From: Cyanophora paradoxa
Lineage: Eukaryota; Glaucocystophyceae; Cyanophorales; Cyanophoraceae
Assembly (NCBI GenBank): GCA_004431415.1
Contig: QPMI01000064.1
Span: 310,001-374,000 of the forward strand
Direction of reading: 5' to 3'
Length of the DNA stretch: 64,000 bases
Below the pieces are notes generated by a model, which was given only the letters and a program-made list of their open reading frames with translations, did no database searches and was not told the origin of the DNA. The position numbers and the translations under genes were made by a program. Positions 1-11,320 of this stretch are shown in pieces (position 1 is the first letter of the stretch; each line of letters starts with the position of its first letter).

Positions 1-160
1 CGGGGCCCGGACCGGACCGTCGGACGGACTCGGACGGGAGTCGGTCGGAGTCCGTCGGACTCCGGGACTCGGTCCTCACTGACTCCTCAGTCGGACCCCA
101 CATGTAGAGCCTCGGAGGGCCCAGACTCCAGAGGCCCCAGACTCTGAGACCGTCGGACTG
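1..160. repeat. GGACT/GACTC-rich low-complexity tract
   Basis: The first 160 bases are dominated by variants of GTCGGACT and CGGACGGACT. No open frame of note is seen. Similar GACTCG/CGAGTC words recur around 36.6-40.3 kb, so this looks like a dispersed simple-sequence family of the genome rather than a gene. Confidence 0.5.
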
Positions 161-677
161 TATCATATACCGGTACTGTAAACGTAGGAATCTTCGACAG
201 CGTCTTTATTTCGTCTATATTCGTCAGCCCTGCACTTTGACGAATATTTGATACTCTTGAACTGAAATTTTGTATGGAGAGGGGTACTAATTATAATATA
301 ACGGCTGACCCTTCTATGGCGGAGTCGCGGGGCTGACGAAAATTTGATGCCGTCGAACCATATTTTCGTCACGATTTTCGAGTTTTGTCGAAATTAAGTC
401 TCGACGAACATTTCTACGTTTACAGTACTACTAGGCTAGTAGGTAGTACGAGCTTATACTCACTGAGTCAGCAGGCTATGATACGTATACGCCGTCACGA
501 TGGTCACGGCCGCGGTGCACATCTAGATCTACCGGTAGATCTGCGCGCGGCGGACGTCGACTCGGGAGCTCGATCGAGCCTGGCGAGCTGGAGTGCCACC
601 GTGGCACGGTGGAGCGGCAGCACGCCGGCAGTACGCCAGCAACGTGTACGTTCAAACGGTTTACGAACAAAAGTCTC

Positions 678-1407
678 ATGGAGAGCGCCGGCCTTCCCCC
701 GTTTTCGAGCGCGAGCAACAGCGCTAGCCGCTGCGAGACGCCCTCCGCGTCGGACAGTGATCCCGAGCTCTTCCCGTTCGAATTCGGCCGATCACTTCAC
801 AGCAAGCCTACCTCCAGCGCCCCTCCGCTGATGCGCTTGTTCAGGGCGCTGAATGCTGTGGCACAAGACGAGGCGCCGGCCTCGCCCCCGTCGCCGCGGC
901 CGAGTTCGCCGCTGCGCGGGCGCCGGCGCAAGTCTAGATCTGCAGAACCAGCGGCACACTCGGCCACCTCGTCGCCATCGCCAGCCGATGTCGATGCATC
1001 TGTGCGCTGCTTCAATTTGAATATTATTATCAATTTGACACCGATGTATACGTATATATATGCTGACCGTGCGGTCGGATTTGCCACGTGCACAGGGCAC
1101 AGCGCTGGATTTTGCTGTTCACCAGGCGCTGGCTATGGCCTTGAGGGGCGAACAGCACGCGCACGCGAGCCTTGAAAGCCTTGCGAAACGAACTCGAAAT
1201 CTGCCTCGCTTCCCCACATGCCCACATGTTCACCTCCCAACTCCCCATCCCCCTGGCGGGCGCGGCGCGGATCCGCGGCCGGAGCTACAGGCGGTGCCGG
1301 CGCCCGCGCCGTATCTCTCCCTGGCGCCCATGGCCGCGCTGGAGATTGCCCCCCGCGCGCCCTGTGACCGCGACGCCAGGGCCATCTTTTGTGCGTCCGC
1401 TTTTTGA
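678..1407 (+). CDS. hypothetical Ser/Pro-rich protein, two exons
   Basis: The gene is not recognised. An ATG at 678 opens 108 codons rich in Ser, Pro and Ala, with an acidic patch (SASDSDPELFPFEF) and a basic patch (RGRRRKSRS). A phase-0 intron from 1002 (GTGCGC) to 1095 (CACAG) joins it to an open exon, 1096-1407, that starts GTALDFAVHQALAMALRG and ends at a TGA. The predicted product is about 211 residues with no membrane segment or signal peptide. The intron is AT-rich against GC-rich exons, which supports the model. The upstream part of the open frame (from 609) could also be coding. It is convergent with the transporter gene on the other strand. Confidence 0.4.
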
Positions 1408-1983
1408 AACCTGTCTGCCAACTGTCTAGATCTTAACATTGCCTTTGGCCTGACATTTTTCTGCGCAGGGACTACAGACCCCAGCTGTTATGCCTTTTCG
1501 CAGCGATACAAGAGGCGACGCGTTCCGCTTCAAATTAATTCTAGACTTGCTGCGGCTGATCATAAGGACTACAGCTAGTATATTTAAATATGAAACTGAC
1601 GCTTTCGATTTCAGTGTACGTGCATGTATACGTACGGTAGGGGCCGAAAGGCAATGGGCTGAAATCTAGTTCTTTTACTCGATCGCGATAAGCTGCATTT
1701 TTTTCGTTTAGACTACTCTGATAGCTAACAAACTTTCGATCTGCCCAACAGGTATTTAACTGCAGTAGTGCAGTTCCTATCACAGTGTCGCATTTTCGCG
1801 ATCGTTATTATTACGTCTTCTTTGCGTGTATCATAATATTGTAAATTATCGCGCATGAGCAGCGTCTGGATGCCGCCCCCCGGGACCGAAAGACCGCCGC
1901 CCCCCACCCAAGGGTCGCTTCGTGCAATCGTTCAGATGTAAACCCTAACGAACAGACCGCTCTCTTGCGGTTGGGCGGCCGGG
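1408..1983. other. convergent intergenic region
   Basis: This stretch separates two convergent gene ends. It is more AT-rich than its surroundings and has no long open frame. No repeat or RNA gene was recognised. Confidence 0.5.
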
Positions 1984-4927
1984 CTAGGTCCCGCCCTTCA
2001 AGACCTCGACAGTCAGGTCCGTCACCGTCGTCCCGAAAGTCTGCGGGGTACCGGAATTACGGGGGAAGGGGGTACGGAGCTCGGCGAGGGAGGTCGGCGG
2101 GGCGGGCCCTGCGGAGGTGGTGGAGCGCGAGGGACTCGGACGCCTCCGGGCCGAGGCGGGCGCAGACGGACCCCACCAGGCGGCCCGGCGACAGGTGCCA
2201 GAAGTGTGCCTGCCCCACGTCCTGTACCCCCGGCACCCGCGCCGCCTGGGAGGGGGGGGAGGGGTGAGAGGAGGGGGGCGGTGTGGGAGAGGGGACGCGC
2301 CTCGTGCATGCAGAGGTCGATGCTGGCGCGGGCCGTGGCGGGGGTGCGCTGGAGAAGGATGTGGCCGGTCCGGGAGAACGGTCCCCAGCCGTGCTGGAGG
2401 GGTACGGGTCGCGGACGCGGGAGAGGGGGGGGGCAAGCGGCGGCGGGGTACCTGGACAATAAGGAGGGCCTCCACGGCCGAGACGACGGGGCGGGAGTAC
2501 ACGTGCAGGTGCCTGTCCGGAGGGGGTACAGGGTACGGAATTAAAAACGCGGGGGTTGTTATAAAAAAAGGGACGCACTCCCAGTGGGGGGTAAGGGCGA
2601 CGAGGATGAAGAAAAAGGCATCGAAGGCGTTGAAGAAGAGGTGGAGGAAGACGACCTGGGGGGGCGGGATGGAGAGGGGTACGGGATCCGACGTCAGGGG
2701 GTACGCGAATCGGATAGGGGCGGGGGGGGGGGGGGGGGGGGGGGCAGGCGCCTGGAGGTTCTCGTCGCGGCCCCTCCTCAGCTCTGCGAGCGCGGGGGGC
2801 GGGGGGCGGGGGGCGGGGGGCGTCAGCTCTGCTCAAGAAAAGGCCGCAGCGCAGGCGTCTGATGGGCGGAGGGGCCAACCAGCAATGCTAAGCTCCCGCT
2901 GGGCTCTCTAAGCTTTCTAAGCCGTCAGTCCTGCTGAGTCTAAGCTTACTAGTCTAATTTAACTATTCCAATCACCAATTTCCACGTCTCCGGTTTAATT
3001 TTCGAGTCTAAGCTCGAGTCTCTAGGCTCCCCGTCTCTAAGCCGGGTCCGCGGCACGCCCTCGGCTCTAGGGAGCTGGCCTCCAAGCCCGGGGCGCCCGC
3101 AGGCTCGTCCGAGCCCTCCAAATCAACCCTTAGAGCGCCTCGAACTAGATGGATAAAGGAGGAGTGGAGAGGGAGTAGTATCTAAGGGGGGGGGCGGGGG
3201 GGCGCACGGGACTCGCCTAGCTTTCTAAGCCGTCAGTCCTGTTGAGTCTAAGCTTACTTGTCTAATTTAACGCTCGCTCGTCTGAGGCCTTCAAATCAAC
3301 CCTTAGAGCGCCTCTAAAGAAGACGTTCCGTTCTAAAGAGGCGGGGGGAGGGGGCGGGGCGGGGGGGGCGGGGGGCGCACGGGTCTCGCGGGAGGCGTGG
3401 GGGTGGAAGGAGAGGAGGCCGTAGCAGTTGACGGCGAGGGAGACCACGGCGATGGAGAAGAGGCGGCCCTCGTTGCTGCCGGCCGGGCGGGCGGGGCGCG
3501 CAGGTCGGCGCGCCGGCGGGGCGGGCGGGGCGGGGCGGGGCGGGGCGGTCAGGGCCGAGCTAAGGGGCCTAACCAAGGGACAGGGCCACGCCAAGGGGGC
3601 AGGCCGGGCGGCGCGGGGCATGGGGCAGGGGCGCGGGAGGGCGCGGGAGGGCGCGGGGGCCCACCTGTGCCCGTGGGCGGACTCGCCGCCGTGGACGTGC
3701 ATGAGCGCCATCTGAACCGTGTGCACCGCCTGCGTGATCCCTGCGGGAAGCGGCGGAGGACGGGGTGAGCGGGAGGGGGGTAGAGGAAGGCGGGGGGGGT
3801 ACGGGTGACGCGCGCGGCGCACCGAAGAAGAGGAGCAGCGCGGCGTTACAGAAGCCCGCGAGGATGTCGAAGCGCTCGTACCCGTACGTGTACACCGGGT
3901 TCGGGCCCCGCCTGGGGGGTACAGGAGGGGTTCCAACGAGGCGGCGGATCGAATCGGGCGGGAGGAGAGGCGCGCCTGGAGGCGATGAGCGCGTAGAGGG
4001 CGAACGCAAACGCGCAGCTGTCGAAGAGCATTGAGGCCCCGTTGCTCACGATGGCTGCGTGGCGGTCACCGCGCCGCTCGGCCGCGCGCTTGCTGGCGCT
4101 CCCGAGGGGCGGGGCGGGCCGCACATTGCTCCCAAGTGGCGATGCCGTGTGCGAGGCTCGCCAGCGCGCACGCCGTGTTGAGCAGCGTCACTGCGGCGCG
4201 CTCGCCGTCCGCGGGGCGCGCGCTGAAGCCCCCGGGATTCGAAAGCGCACCGTTGCAGAGCTTGCGGGCGTCTCGGTCCCTGTAGATAGACAAGATGCCG
4301 TTCTTGAGCGAGCGTATCCTCCGCAGCAGGCCGCCGGATTTGCGGATCGCCTGCAAGCGCAGGATGGCGGCGGCATTCAGCTGGCGGGACAGGCGGCGGG
4401 CGCTCGGGAACAGCGCTCGCCTTCTCGTCTTGGTGCGCGTGCGAGTGGCCGTGGTCGTGCGAGCAGCCCGGCCCGTGCTTATGCCCGTGGTCGTGGTCGC
4501 CGTGGCCGCCCTCCTCGGGGTCGAGGCTCACGGACGACCATCCCGCGTCCGATTTGTTCCGCATGCCGCCCGCGCGCCCTGCCCGCCGCCACTGCGCGGA
4601 GCGAGGACGCTCAGCGGGATGCGGGGAGTTGGGAGGCGACTCTTCCGCACCTCTTTATCTCAATGACTCTCCGACGCAGGCGGGAGGTCGCCGGCTTCGA
4701 CGTTCCACTCGCTCTTTGGGGTACGCGGTGCGATCGAAAAAAAGTGAGCGCGGCCTGAAGAACACGATCTTGGAGATGGCCGGCCCGGAGCAGACACCTG
4801 CAGGCCAGGCGCATGAATCGCTTACGGAAGGGTTGAGCTGCAAGCGCGCCGTCCAGCAAGCTCGGCGTAGCCGCAGGCAAGCACCGAAGAGAACGCCCCA
4901 GAGGCTTACAACAGCGCCAGCCAGCAT
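1984..4927 (-). CDS. CDF/ZnT-type cation diffusion facilitator
   Basis: This is a membrane metal transporter of the cation diffusion facilitator family, closest in pattern to the ZnT5/MSC2-like group. Exons read in order on the minus strand: a hydrophobic start (near 4927), a His-rich segment (about 4430-4540) with repeated HGH/HDH, SLKNGILSIYRDRDARKL, a TM2 exon with SNGASMLFDSCAFAF (about 3985-4055), YTYGYERFDILAGFCNAALL (about 3845-3900), ITQAVHTVQMALMHVHGG, FSIAVVSLAVNCYGLLSFHPH, a TM5 exon HLFFNAFDAFFFI (about 2600-2655), VVSAVEALLIV, then the cytosolic C-terminal domain with ILLQRTPATARA, AHFWHLSPGRLVGSV and VTDLTVEVLK, ending in TAG at 1984. The usual metal-binding HxxxD is SxxxD in TM2 and HxxxN in TM5. 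Introns are short and C-rich with GTACCCC words. The exact N-terminus is uncertain. Confidence 0.85.
2717..2822. repeat. long G-runs in a transporter intron
   Basis: An unbroken run of 23 G residues lies at 2722-2744. It is followed at about 2793-2820 by repeated GGGGGGC blocks. The tract lies within the span of the transporter gene, on the strand opposite its mRNA, so the intron itself would be C-rich. It could form G-quadruplex DNA. It may also be a length-variable or error-prone stretch in assembly. Confidence 0.8.
2911..3318. repeat. direct repeats within a transporter intron
   Basis: A block of about 53 bp beginning AGCTTTCTAAGCCGTCAG occurs at 2911 and again at 3219. A second word, AAATCAACCCTTAGAGCGCC, occurs near 3119 and 3292. 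They lie in a long interval between transporter exons, rich in TCTAAGC words, and suggest a local duplication or a small decayed insertion. Confidence 0.7.
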
Positions 4928-5509
4928 CAGGGTGCGGCGCGAGTGGAGACCGTGGCCCCCGAATCTCTACAGCAGCACCTGCGCCGCGCGCTGCGCGCGC
5001 GCCGCGTACGATCTCTATAGCTAGATCTCAGCCCTCGAGCTGCTGTAGCAGATATCGATAATCAGCTTGCGCGGCCTGCGGATGGCGTGGGATTGCCGTC
5101 TCGCGCTCGTGAGCCGGCATGTACGCGAGGCGCTGCAGCTGGCGTCGTGCTTCGGGGGCAGCCCATCGGGCTGTTGCGGTATACTCACCGCGACGCGCCC
5201 AAGGCGGAGCTGCAATCGTGGGCGCAGCGCGTGCAGTCGAGCGCGAGCGCCCTATGGCTCGCGGCTGGGGGCGCGCCGGAGATCGACATGAGGCGTCCGC
5301 AGCTGCAGGGCGCGCCCCGGTGCGCGTTCCACCCGTCGTCATCTGTTTTAGCACTGCTAAGCACGTGCCGGCGCCCCTGCGTTACAACAGGTGCAGGCCC
5401 TGCCAGTTGGCCCGTTAACGACAGCTGCATCGCTCGCGCCAAGCGGGCGATTTACGGCAGCAATCAGGCTGACAGCGACAGCAGCCAGTCTGAAGAAGAC
5501 AGCATCTAG
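4928..5509. other. region without a confident gene
   Basis: The region lies between the transporter 5' end and the LRR-like gene. Open frames exist on both strands but none shows a recognisable domain or hydrophobic segment. It probably holds the divergent promoters of both genes. An acidic stretch, QADSDSSQSEEDSI, is open at about 5463-5507 and ends at a TAG. It could be an upstream exon of the next gene. Confidence 0.4.
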
Positions 5510-7440
5510 CAGCCTGGCGACGACATCGACAAGCCTTACGACGACAGCATCGATATCCAGCGCCCGCTCGTTCCGGAACCCGAGGCACCCTTCGGAACGC
5601 CTCCTCTCGTTCGCCTCCTAGATGCAGGGGCTAAGCCGCTTCGTCCCCTGGCGCGGGTGCGGGCGCGGCGCCCGGCCCGCGGCCGGACCGCCCCCGCGCC
5701 GCCGAGCGATCTCCTCTCAGCGATCTCCTCGCAGATTCAGGGGTACGTAATACGTGGCGGCGCTGCTGGAGGCCCTGACCCCGGCCCGGTGGTGGCGGGC
5801 ACCCTCGAGGAGCTCAGCATCCGCCTCCAGATTCCCCCCCTCTGCTACCGCGATCCCCTTCCTCGTGCGCCCGTACCCCTCCGGCGATCCCGTACCCCTG
5901 CCCACTCCCCTTCCGATGGGCAGGAGCGCGAGGCGATCGCGGCGGGGCGGCTGACGGCCCTCCGGAGCCTCGACCTCGCCGACTGCGTCGGCTCCTCCGC
6001 CGAGCTCCTGGAAGAGGTCCGCGGCTCGAATCCCCGCGACGCCCTTCCTCACCGGCGCGGGTGCAGATCGGCGCCGGCACCCGCGGCCGGCGCTCGTTGG
6101 GCTGCGACCGTTGGACTTCTCTCGACTTCGAAGCCTCCGCGCACTCCTTCGCCTCGCCTCGACCATCGAGCGCCTGTACCCCCTCCTCGAGGTCCGCCGC
6201 GCGTCTCTGCCGCCCCCTTCCCCCCTCCCCCCCCACCCCCCCCCCCCCCACCCCCACCCCCACCCACCCCCACCCACCCACCACACCCCCACCTCCCCTC
6301 CTTGACGGGAGGACGGACGGCGCGCAGGAGCTCGAGCTCTGGCCGTGGAACTCGATCCCGGCAGCCACGGCCGCCCCGCTCTGCAGTCGCTGAGGCCGCC
6401 GCGCCTCCGTGCGGACCCCGGCTCCACGAGGCGCGCCCGGCCCCGCCTTCGACCTCGCCGTGCACGTGCGTCCCCTCAAACGTTCTCGCCGCAGTTCGCC
6501 TCGACGCGCCTCGAGAACCTCGAGCCCGCCTCCGAGAGCCACCGTCATCTCCTTGTCCCCGGCCCCCCCACCTCTCAGGCCCGGCTCTGACCCCGTGGAT
6601 GCGCGCAGGAGAGCCTCCGGTCGCCAACTCTCCCCTCCTCGGCCTGCGGTGTACCCCCCTCCCCTCCTCGGCTTGCGGTACAGCTGGGCGGGCCTGGCCC
6701 CGGCCACGAAGGTACGGTGTACCCCCCTGCCTCTCAGCGCCCCGGATCGCGCCTCATTCCCCCCTCCGCTCAGCTCCGCTCCTTGTCTCTTGGCCGGTGC
6801 GCTTCCTGCCTACCCCTTCCGCCCTCCTCCCTCCCTCCCCCCACCTTACAAGCGTACCCCGCAGGCACTCGTCGGCCTTCTGTGATTTGTACCCAAAGGC
6901 GAGAGAGTTCCTGCCGCCGGCCGAGTGCTTCGCCGTCGTACCCCGGCTGCCCGCCCTGGAGCTCCTTTCGATCCGGCTCTCCAGCTCGGACCGGCCCCCC
7001 TAAGCGCCGCCTTCTCCGCCCCTTCGCTCCGCTCCCTCTGCTCGCCGGGTCACCGCGCTGCCCGCACCGAAGCCGCCGCTGCCGCCACTCTCGTCCGGGG
7101 CGCACTGGTGGGCCCCGCTTCCCTCCCCGCCCCTCCCCCGCGCCTCCCAACCTCACTTTTACCGGCGCCCTACCACAGGACCCCCTCGAGGAGTACGATC
7201 GGGAGGCCCTGGCGGCCTGTAAAGGACGTACGCGCGCGACGCTCCCGAGGGCGTCTCCCCGGACCCCGGCCCGGCCCCCCCTGGCCTGCGCGCGGCGCTG
7301 GCGCCCCTCCCGGACATGGCGGCCCTCCCGGCCCCGCCCCGGCCCCGTCCCGCCCCGGCGGCCCCGGGGGACCTCCTGCTCGTCCGGCACTCCGACGTCC
7401 GCCCGCCCCTCGGCGCCCGCTGGCGCTTGGCCTCGGGTAG
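5510..7440 (+). CDS. leucine-rich-repeat-like protein, multi-exon
   Basis: Several plus-strand segments have the spacing of leucine-rich repeats: LEELSIRLQ (about 5810), RLTALRSLDLADC (about 5945-5990), SRLRSLRALLRLAS (about 6115), GAQELELWPWNSI (about 6325), TRLENLEPASESHRHLL (about 6510) and VVPRLPALELLSIRLSS (about 6935-6990). They lie in different frames separated by C/T-rich tracts bearing GTACCCC, like the introns of the mTERF gene. The first exon appears to start after a TAG at 5505-5507 with an acidic stretch (QPGDDIDKPYDD), so the true start is unclear. No F-box or kinase domain was recognised. The role is unknown; LRRs usually serve protein binding. Exon limits are approximate. Confidence 0.45.
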
Positions 7441-7924
7441 CTGACCTGTAGCTCTCGGAAGCCCTCTAGAAGATCTTCCGCGCTCTAAGAGATTCTCTGC
7501 CTCGAGGAGAAAGGGGCAGGAGATGCACGCAGGGTTGCAGGCCCAGAGTCCACTCCGGAGGAGAAGGGGGCCGGGGCCGGAAGGGGAGGGGGGGAGAGCA
7601 GCCGCCCAGGCCGCGGCTGCTGCATGGAAACCGGACACTTCCAAACGGTTGTCTTGGGTAAACCGGTCCCGAAACCTTGATCATGAACTGCACGTATATA
7701 TGTTGAAATGCATATGGTAGCGATTCCACAGGAACGCAAGCTCGGCAAGAACGAGTTGGTCGGTTCGCTGAGGTCGTCGTTCACGTTCAACGGTTCTCCG
7801 TCTACGGATCACTCGATCGCGGAGACGGGCAAGGGTGGTTCGCGCACTCTTGGCATACATATATATATATACCGCATGGCATTCAAGATGCTGTCATTGA
7901 TTCTACCGCCGTTCCGATGGGGCT
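7441..7924 (+). other. region without a confident gene
   Basis: This region follows the LRR-like gene. A short open stretch from about 7711 (MVAIPQERKLGKNELVGSL) could be an exon of the fragment that follows, but no splice join could be fixed. A simple (AT)n tract lies at about 7858-7870. Confidence 0.3.
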
Positions 7925-8150
7925 TTGTGGAAAACAAACCTGCATGAATTCACAATTGACCGGCGCCCGCAGCACTGCGGCACGATTTATGTTGCCACAG
8001 GCATCGTCGACGGCGAGGAGACATCTCTTCAAGTCTCGGCCGTCGAAGGTGATCCCGAGGGCTTCAAATTCGAACTGCAGCCCTCGGAAGCAGTGAGGTT
8101 CCCGGTGGGGGATCCGAGCGTATTTGCAAGGGGGGAAAAGAAGACCGAAG
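7925..8150 (+). CDS. orphan coding fragment next to repeat array
   Basis: The segment reads as ordinary protein (for example CGTIYVATGIVDGEETSLQ and FKFELQPSEAVRFPVGDPS) with balanced composition, unlike the antisense-type frames nearby. It has no recognised domain and looks rich in beta-strand. It runs directly into a 16-bp minisatellite and the satellite block, so the gene may be truncated by the array or may be an internal exon whose partners were lost. Strand and limits are tentative. Confidence 0.3.
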
Positions 8151-8181
8151 GTCTCCCCCCCCTTGCTTCCCGTTCCCTCGC

Positions 8182-8247
8182 TTCAGGCGAAGCCTCTTTC
8201 AGGCGAAGCCTCTTTCAGGCGAAGCCTCTTTCAGGCGAAGCCTCTTT
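8182..8247. repeat. 16-bp minisatellite, four units
   Basis: Four perfect tandem copies of TTCAGGCGAAGCCTCT start at 8182, 8198, 8214 and 8230. The core GGCGAAGCCTC is the reverse complement of GAGGCTTCGCC, a word found near the end of every macro-repeat further along. The minisatellite abuts the first macro-unit. Confidence 0.9.
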
Positions 8248-8307
8248 CTCAAACCCAAAAACCGACGATCTAAATTCCTTTTTTAACCTTTTTTTCCACT
8301 CAAGATC

Positions 8308-9207
8308 CCCCCTGCTTAATAATTTCCGTGTCGCACTCCCTCGAGGCAGAATTAATAATTCTGCCTCGACACGGACGCAATTGCTGCTAGTCACTCAGCC
8401 ACACGAACCCCCACAGACCTCTCTAGATCCATTTTTAGCGTCGTAGCTGCCCTAAGACGACCGCTCCCCCGTAGGCATCCCGCGAAAATCGAATTTCCCT
8501 CTGGATCAATTCCGGTACTTAACCTCCGACAAATGCAGTCCGAGTCCGAAGGTGGGACCGGTCCCGCCCGGTCCCGCGACGAAATCGCGCCAGGGACGCC
8601 CCAGAACGATACAGAATGACGCGCGAGGGCGAGCGCATCGCCGCAAGCTCGATTTCGGGCGCCGTCGACGCTCCAGTGCGAAGAGTCGGCCGAAAATTTG
8701 ATCCGGCCGGTTCCGGCCGGTCCCGCGACGCGCGCAATCCATGCGTACTGGCGCGTCCCCCCTGCTTAATAATTTCCGTGTCGCACTCCCTCGAGGCAGA
8801 ATTAATAATTCTGCCTCGACACGGACGCGATTGCTGCTAGTCACTCAGCCACACGAACCCCCACAGACCTCTCTAGATCCATTTTTAGCGTCGTAGCTGC
8901 CCTAAGACGACCGCTCCCCCGTAGGCATCCCGCGAAAATCGAATTTCCCTCTGGATCAATTCCGGTACTTAACCTCCGACAAATGCAGTCCGAGTCCGAA
9001 GGTGGGACCCGGTCCCGCCCGGTCCCGCGACGAAATCGCGCCAGGGACGCCCAGAACGATACAGAATGACGCGCGAGGGCGAGCGCATCGCCGCAAGCTC
9101 GATTTCGGGCGCCGTCGACGCTCCAGTGCGAAGAGTCGGCCGAAAATTTGATCCGGCCGGTTCCGGCCGGTCCCGCGACGCGCGCAATCCATGCGTACTG
9201 GCGCGCA
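8308..9207. repeat. recent 450-bp tandem duplication in macro-unit head
   Basis: The sequence from CCCCCCTGCTTAATAATTTCC to the first GCGTACTGGCGCG is present twice, offset by 450 bp (8311 against 8761). Copies differ at only a few positions, so the duplication is recent. Only the second copy continues into the 148-bp repeats. Confidence 0.9.
8341..8369. repeat. perfect 29-nt palindrome in macro-unit head
   Basis: The arms TCGAGGCAGAATTA and TAATTCTGCCTCGA flank one central base, giving a near-uninterrupted hairpin. The same palindrome is at 8791-8819, 10042-10070 and 11756-11784, and is decayed at about 13430-13460. The central base is A in the first two copies and T in the next two. Confidence 0.9.
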
Positions 9208-9279
9208 TAGACATAGCAGCGCCTGCGCACCCCCGAAATCCGCTTTTCGGAGCCGGAAGAGCGCAGGAAGGTACCCGAC

Positions 9280-9850
9280 GGCAAAAATTCGATCCTAGAC
9301 AGGCCCGGAGATCTTTCCGCGCGCCCACGCCGCGGCGCATGCGCGGAACGATAGCATAAGCATTTGAGATGTAGACAAAGCATTCCGCACGCTTTACAGA
9401 TGCGCCGGACCGCGGGGACCCAGCCGACCCCGAAAATTCGATCCTTCACGGACCTGCACATCTTTCCGCGCGCCCTCGCATCCTCACGCGAGCGCATCGC
9501 TACAGTATTCAGTTGAGATCTTTTTAAAGCTTTTCGCAAGCTCTGCGGGCGCGACAGGGCACGAGAACCCAGCCGACGCAAAAATTCGATCCTGAACGGG
9601 CCTGCACATCTTTCCGCGCGCCCACGCCGCGGCGCATGCTCAGAGCTTTCCGCGCGCCCTCGCATCGTCACGCGAGCGCATCGCTACAATATGCATTTGA
9701 GATCGTTTTAAAGCTTTCCGCGAGCTCTGCGGGCGCGACAGCGCACGACAACCCAGCCGACGCCAAAAATTCGATCCTGGCCACGCCTGCACATCTTTCC
9801 GCGCGCCCTCGCCTCCGCAGCCCCGCACATCGATGCTATATGCATTCGCT
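9280..9850. repeat. 148-bp satellite monomers, block 1
   Basis: Using the anchor ATTCGATCCT, monomers recur at 9291, 9440, 9588 and 9773, spacings of 149, 148 and 185 bp. The last holds a small internal duplication. Each monomer also contains CACATCTTTCCGCGCGCCC and an ATTTGAGAT-like stretch. Confidence 0.9.
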
Positions 9851-10529
9851 GGCCAGTCGCTGAGTGCCCTATAGGCCTACTGTGACAGCCGCGAGGGCGT
9901 CCGCGAGGCTTCGCCGTACTTAGTGCTCCGCAGGAGCACGGATCTTGTCTCAAACCCAAAAACCGCCGATCCAAATTCCTTTTTTAACCTTTTTTTCCAC
10001 TCGAGATCCCCCCTGCCAAATAGTTTCCGTGTCGCACTCCCTCGAGGCAGAATTATTAATTCTGCCTCGACACGGACGCGATTGCTGCTGGTAACACAGC
10101 CACCCGAACCCCCACAAACCTCTCTAGATCCATTTTTAGCGTCCTGGCTCCCCTAAGACGACCGCTCGCCCGTGGGCGTCGCACGAAAATCGAATTTCCC
10201 TCTGGATCAATTCCGGTACTTAACCTCCGACAAATGCAGTCCGGGTCAGAAGGTGGGACCCGGTCCCGCCCGGTCCCGCGACGAAATCGCGCCAGGGACG
10301 CCCCAGAACGATACAGAACGGCGCGCGAGCGCGAGCGCATCGCCGCAAGCTCGATTTCGGGCGCCGTCGACGCTCCAGTGCAGAGAGTCGGCCGGAAATT
10401 TGATCCGGCCGGTTCCGGCCGGTCCCGCGACGCGCGCAATCGATGCGTACTGGCGCGCATAGACATACCAGGGCCTGCGCACCCCCGAAATCCGCTTTTC
10501 GGGGCCGGAACAGCGCAGGAAGGTACCCG

Positions 10530-11320
10530 ACGGCAAAAATTCGATCCTAGACAGGCCCGGAGATCTTTCCGCGCGCCCGCGCCGCGGCGCATGCGCGGAA
10601 CGATAGCATAAGCATTTGAGATGTAGACAAAGCATTCCGCACGCTTTACAGATGCGCCGGACCGCGGGGACCCAGCCGACCCCGAAAATTCGATCCTTCA
10701 CGGACCTGCACATCTTTCCGCGCGCCCTCGCATCCTCACGCGAGCGCATCGCTACAATATTCTTTGACATCTTTTAAATGCTTTCCGGAACCTCTGTGGG
10801 CGCGACAGGGCACGAGAACGCAGTCGACGCAAAAATTCGATCCTGGACAGGCCCGGACAGCTTTCCGCGCGCCCACGCCGCGGCGCATGCACGGAACAAT
10901 AGCATAAGCATTTGAGATGTAGGCAAAGCCTTCCGCATGCTTTCCGTATGCGCCGGGCCGCGAGGACCCAGCCGACCCCGAAAATTCGATCCTGAACGGA
11001 CCTGAACATCTTTCCGCGCGCCGTCGCATCCCCTTGCATGCCCATCGCTACAGTATTCATTTGTGAGCTTTGTAAAGTCTTTCGCAAGCTCTGTGGGCGC
11101 AAAAAAGCACGAGAACCCGGCCGACGCCAAATTTGCGATCCTGCACAGCCCTGCACATATTTCCGTGCGCCCTCGCCTCCGCTGCTTTCCGCGAGCTCTG
11201 CGGGCGCGACAGCGCACGACAACCCAGCCGACGCCAAAAATTCGATCCTGGCCACGCCTGCACATCTTTCCGCGCGCCCTCGCCTCCGCAGCCCCGCACA
11301 TCGATGCTATATGCATTCGA
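10530..11320. repeat. 148-bp satellite monomers, block 2
   Basis: The same anchor recurs at 10543, 10692, 10839, 10988, 11137 and 11244 (spacings 149, 147, 149, 149 and 107). The last monomer is short and matches the last one of block 1. Confidence 0.9.

Noticed and set aside
5505-5507. In-frame TAG followed by good coding sequence as reassigned (Gln) codon
   Set aside because: Other genes here end at TAG where homologues end (transporter, CCDC130, MYND), so the code looks standard. The TAG more likely marks an intron acceptor.
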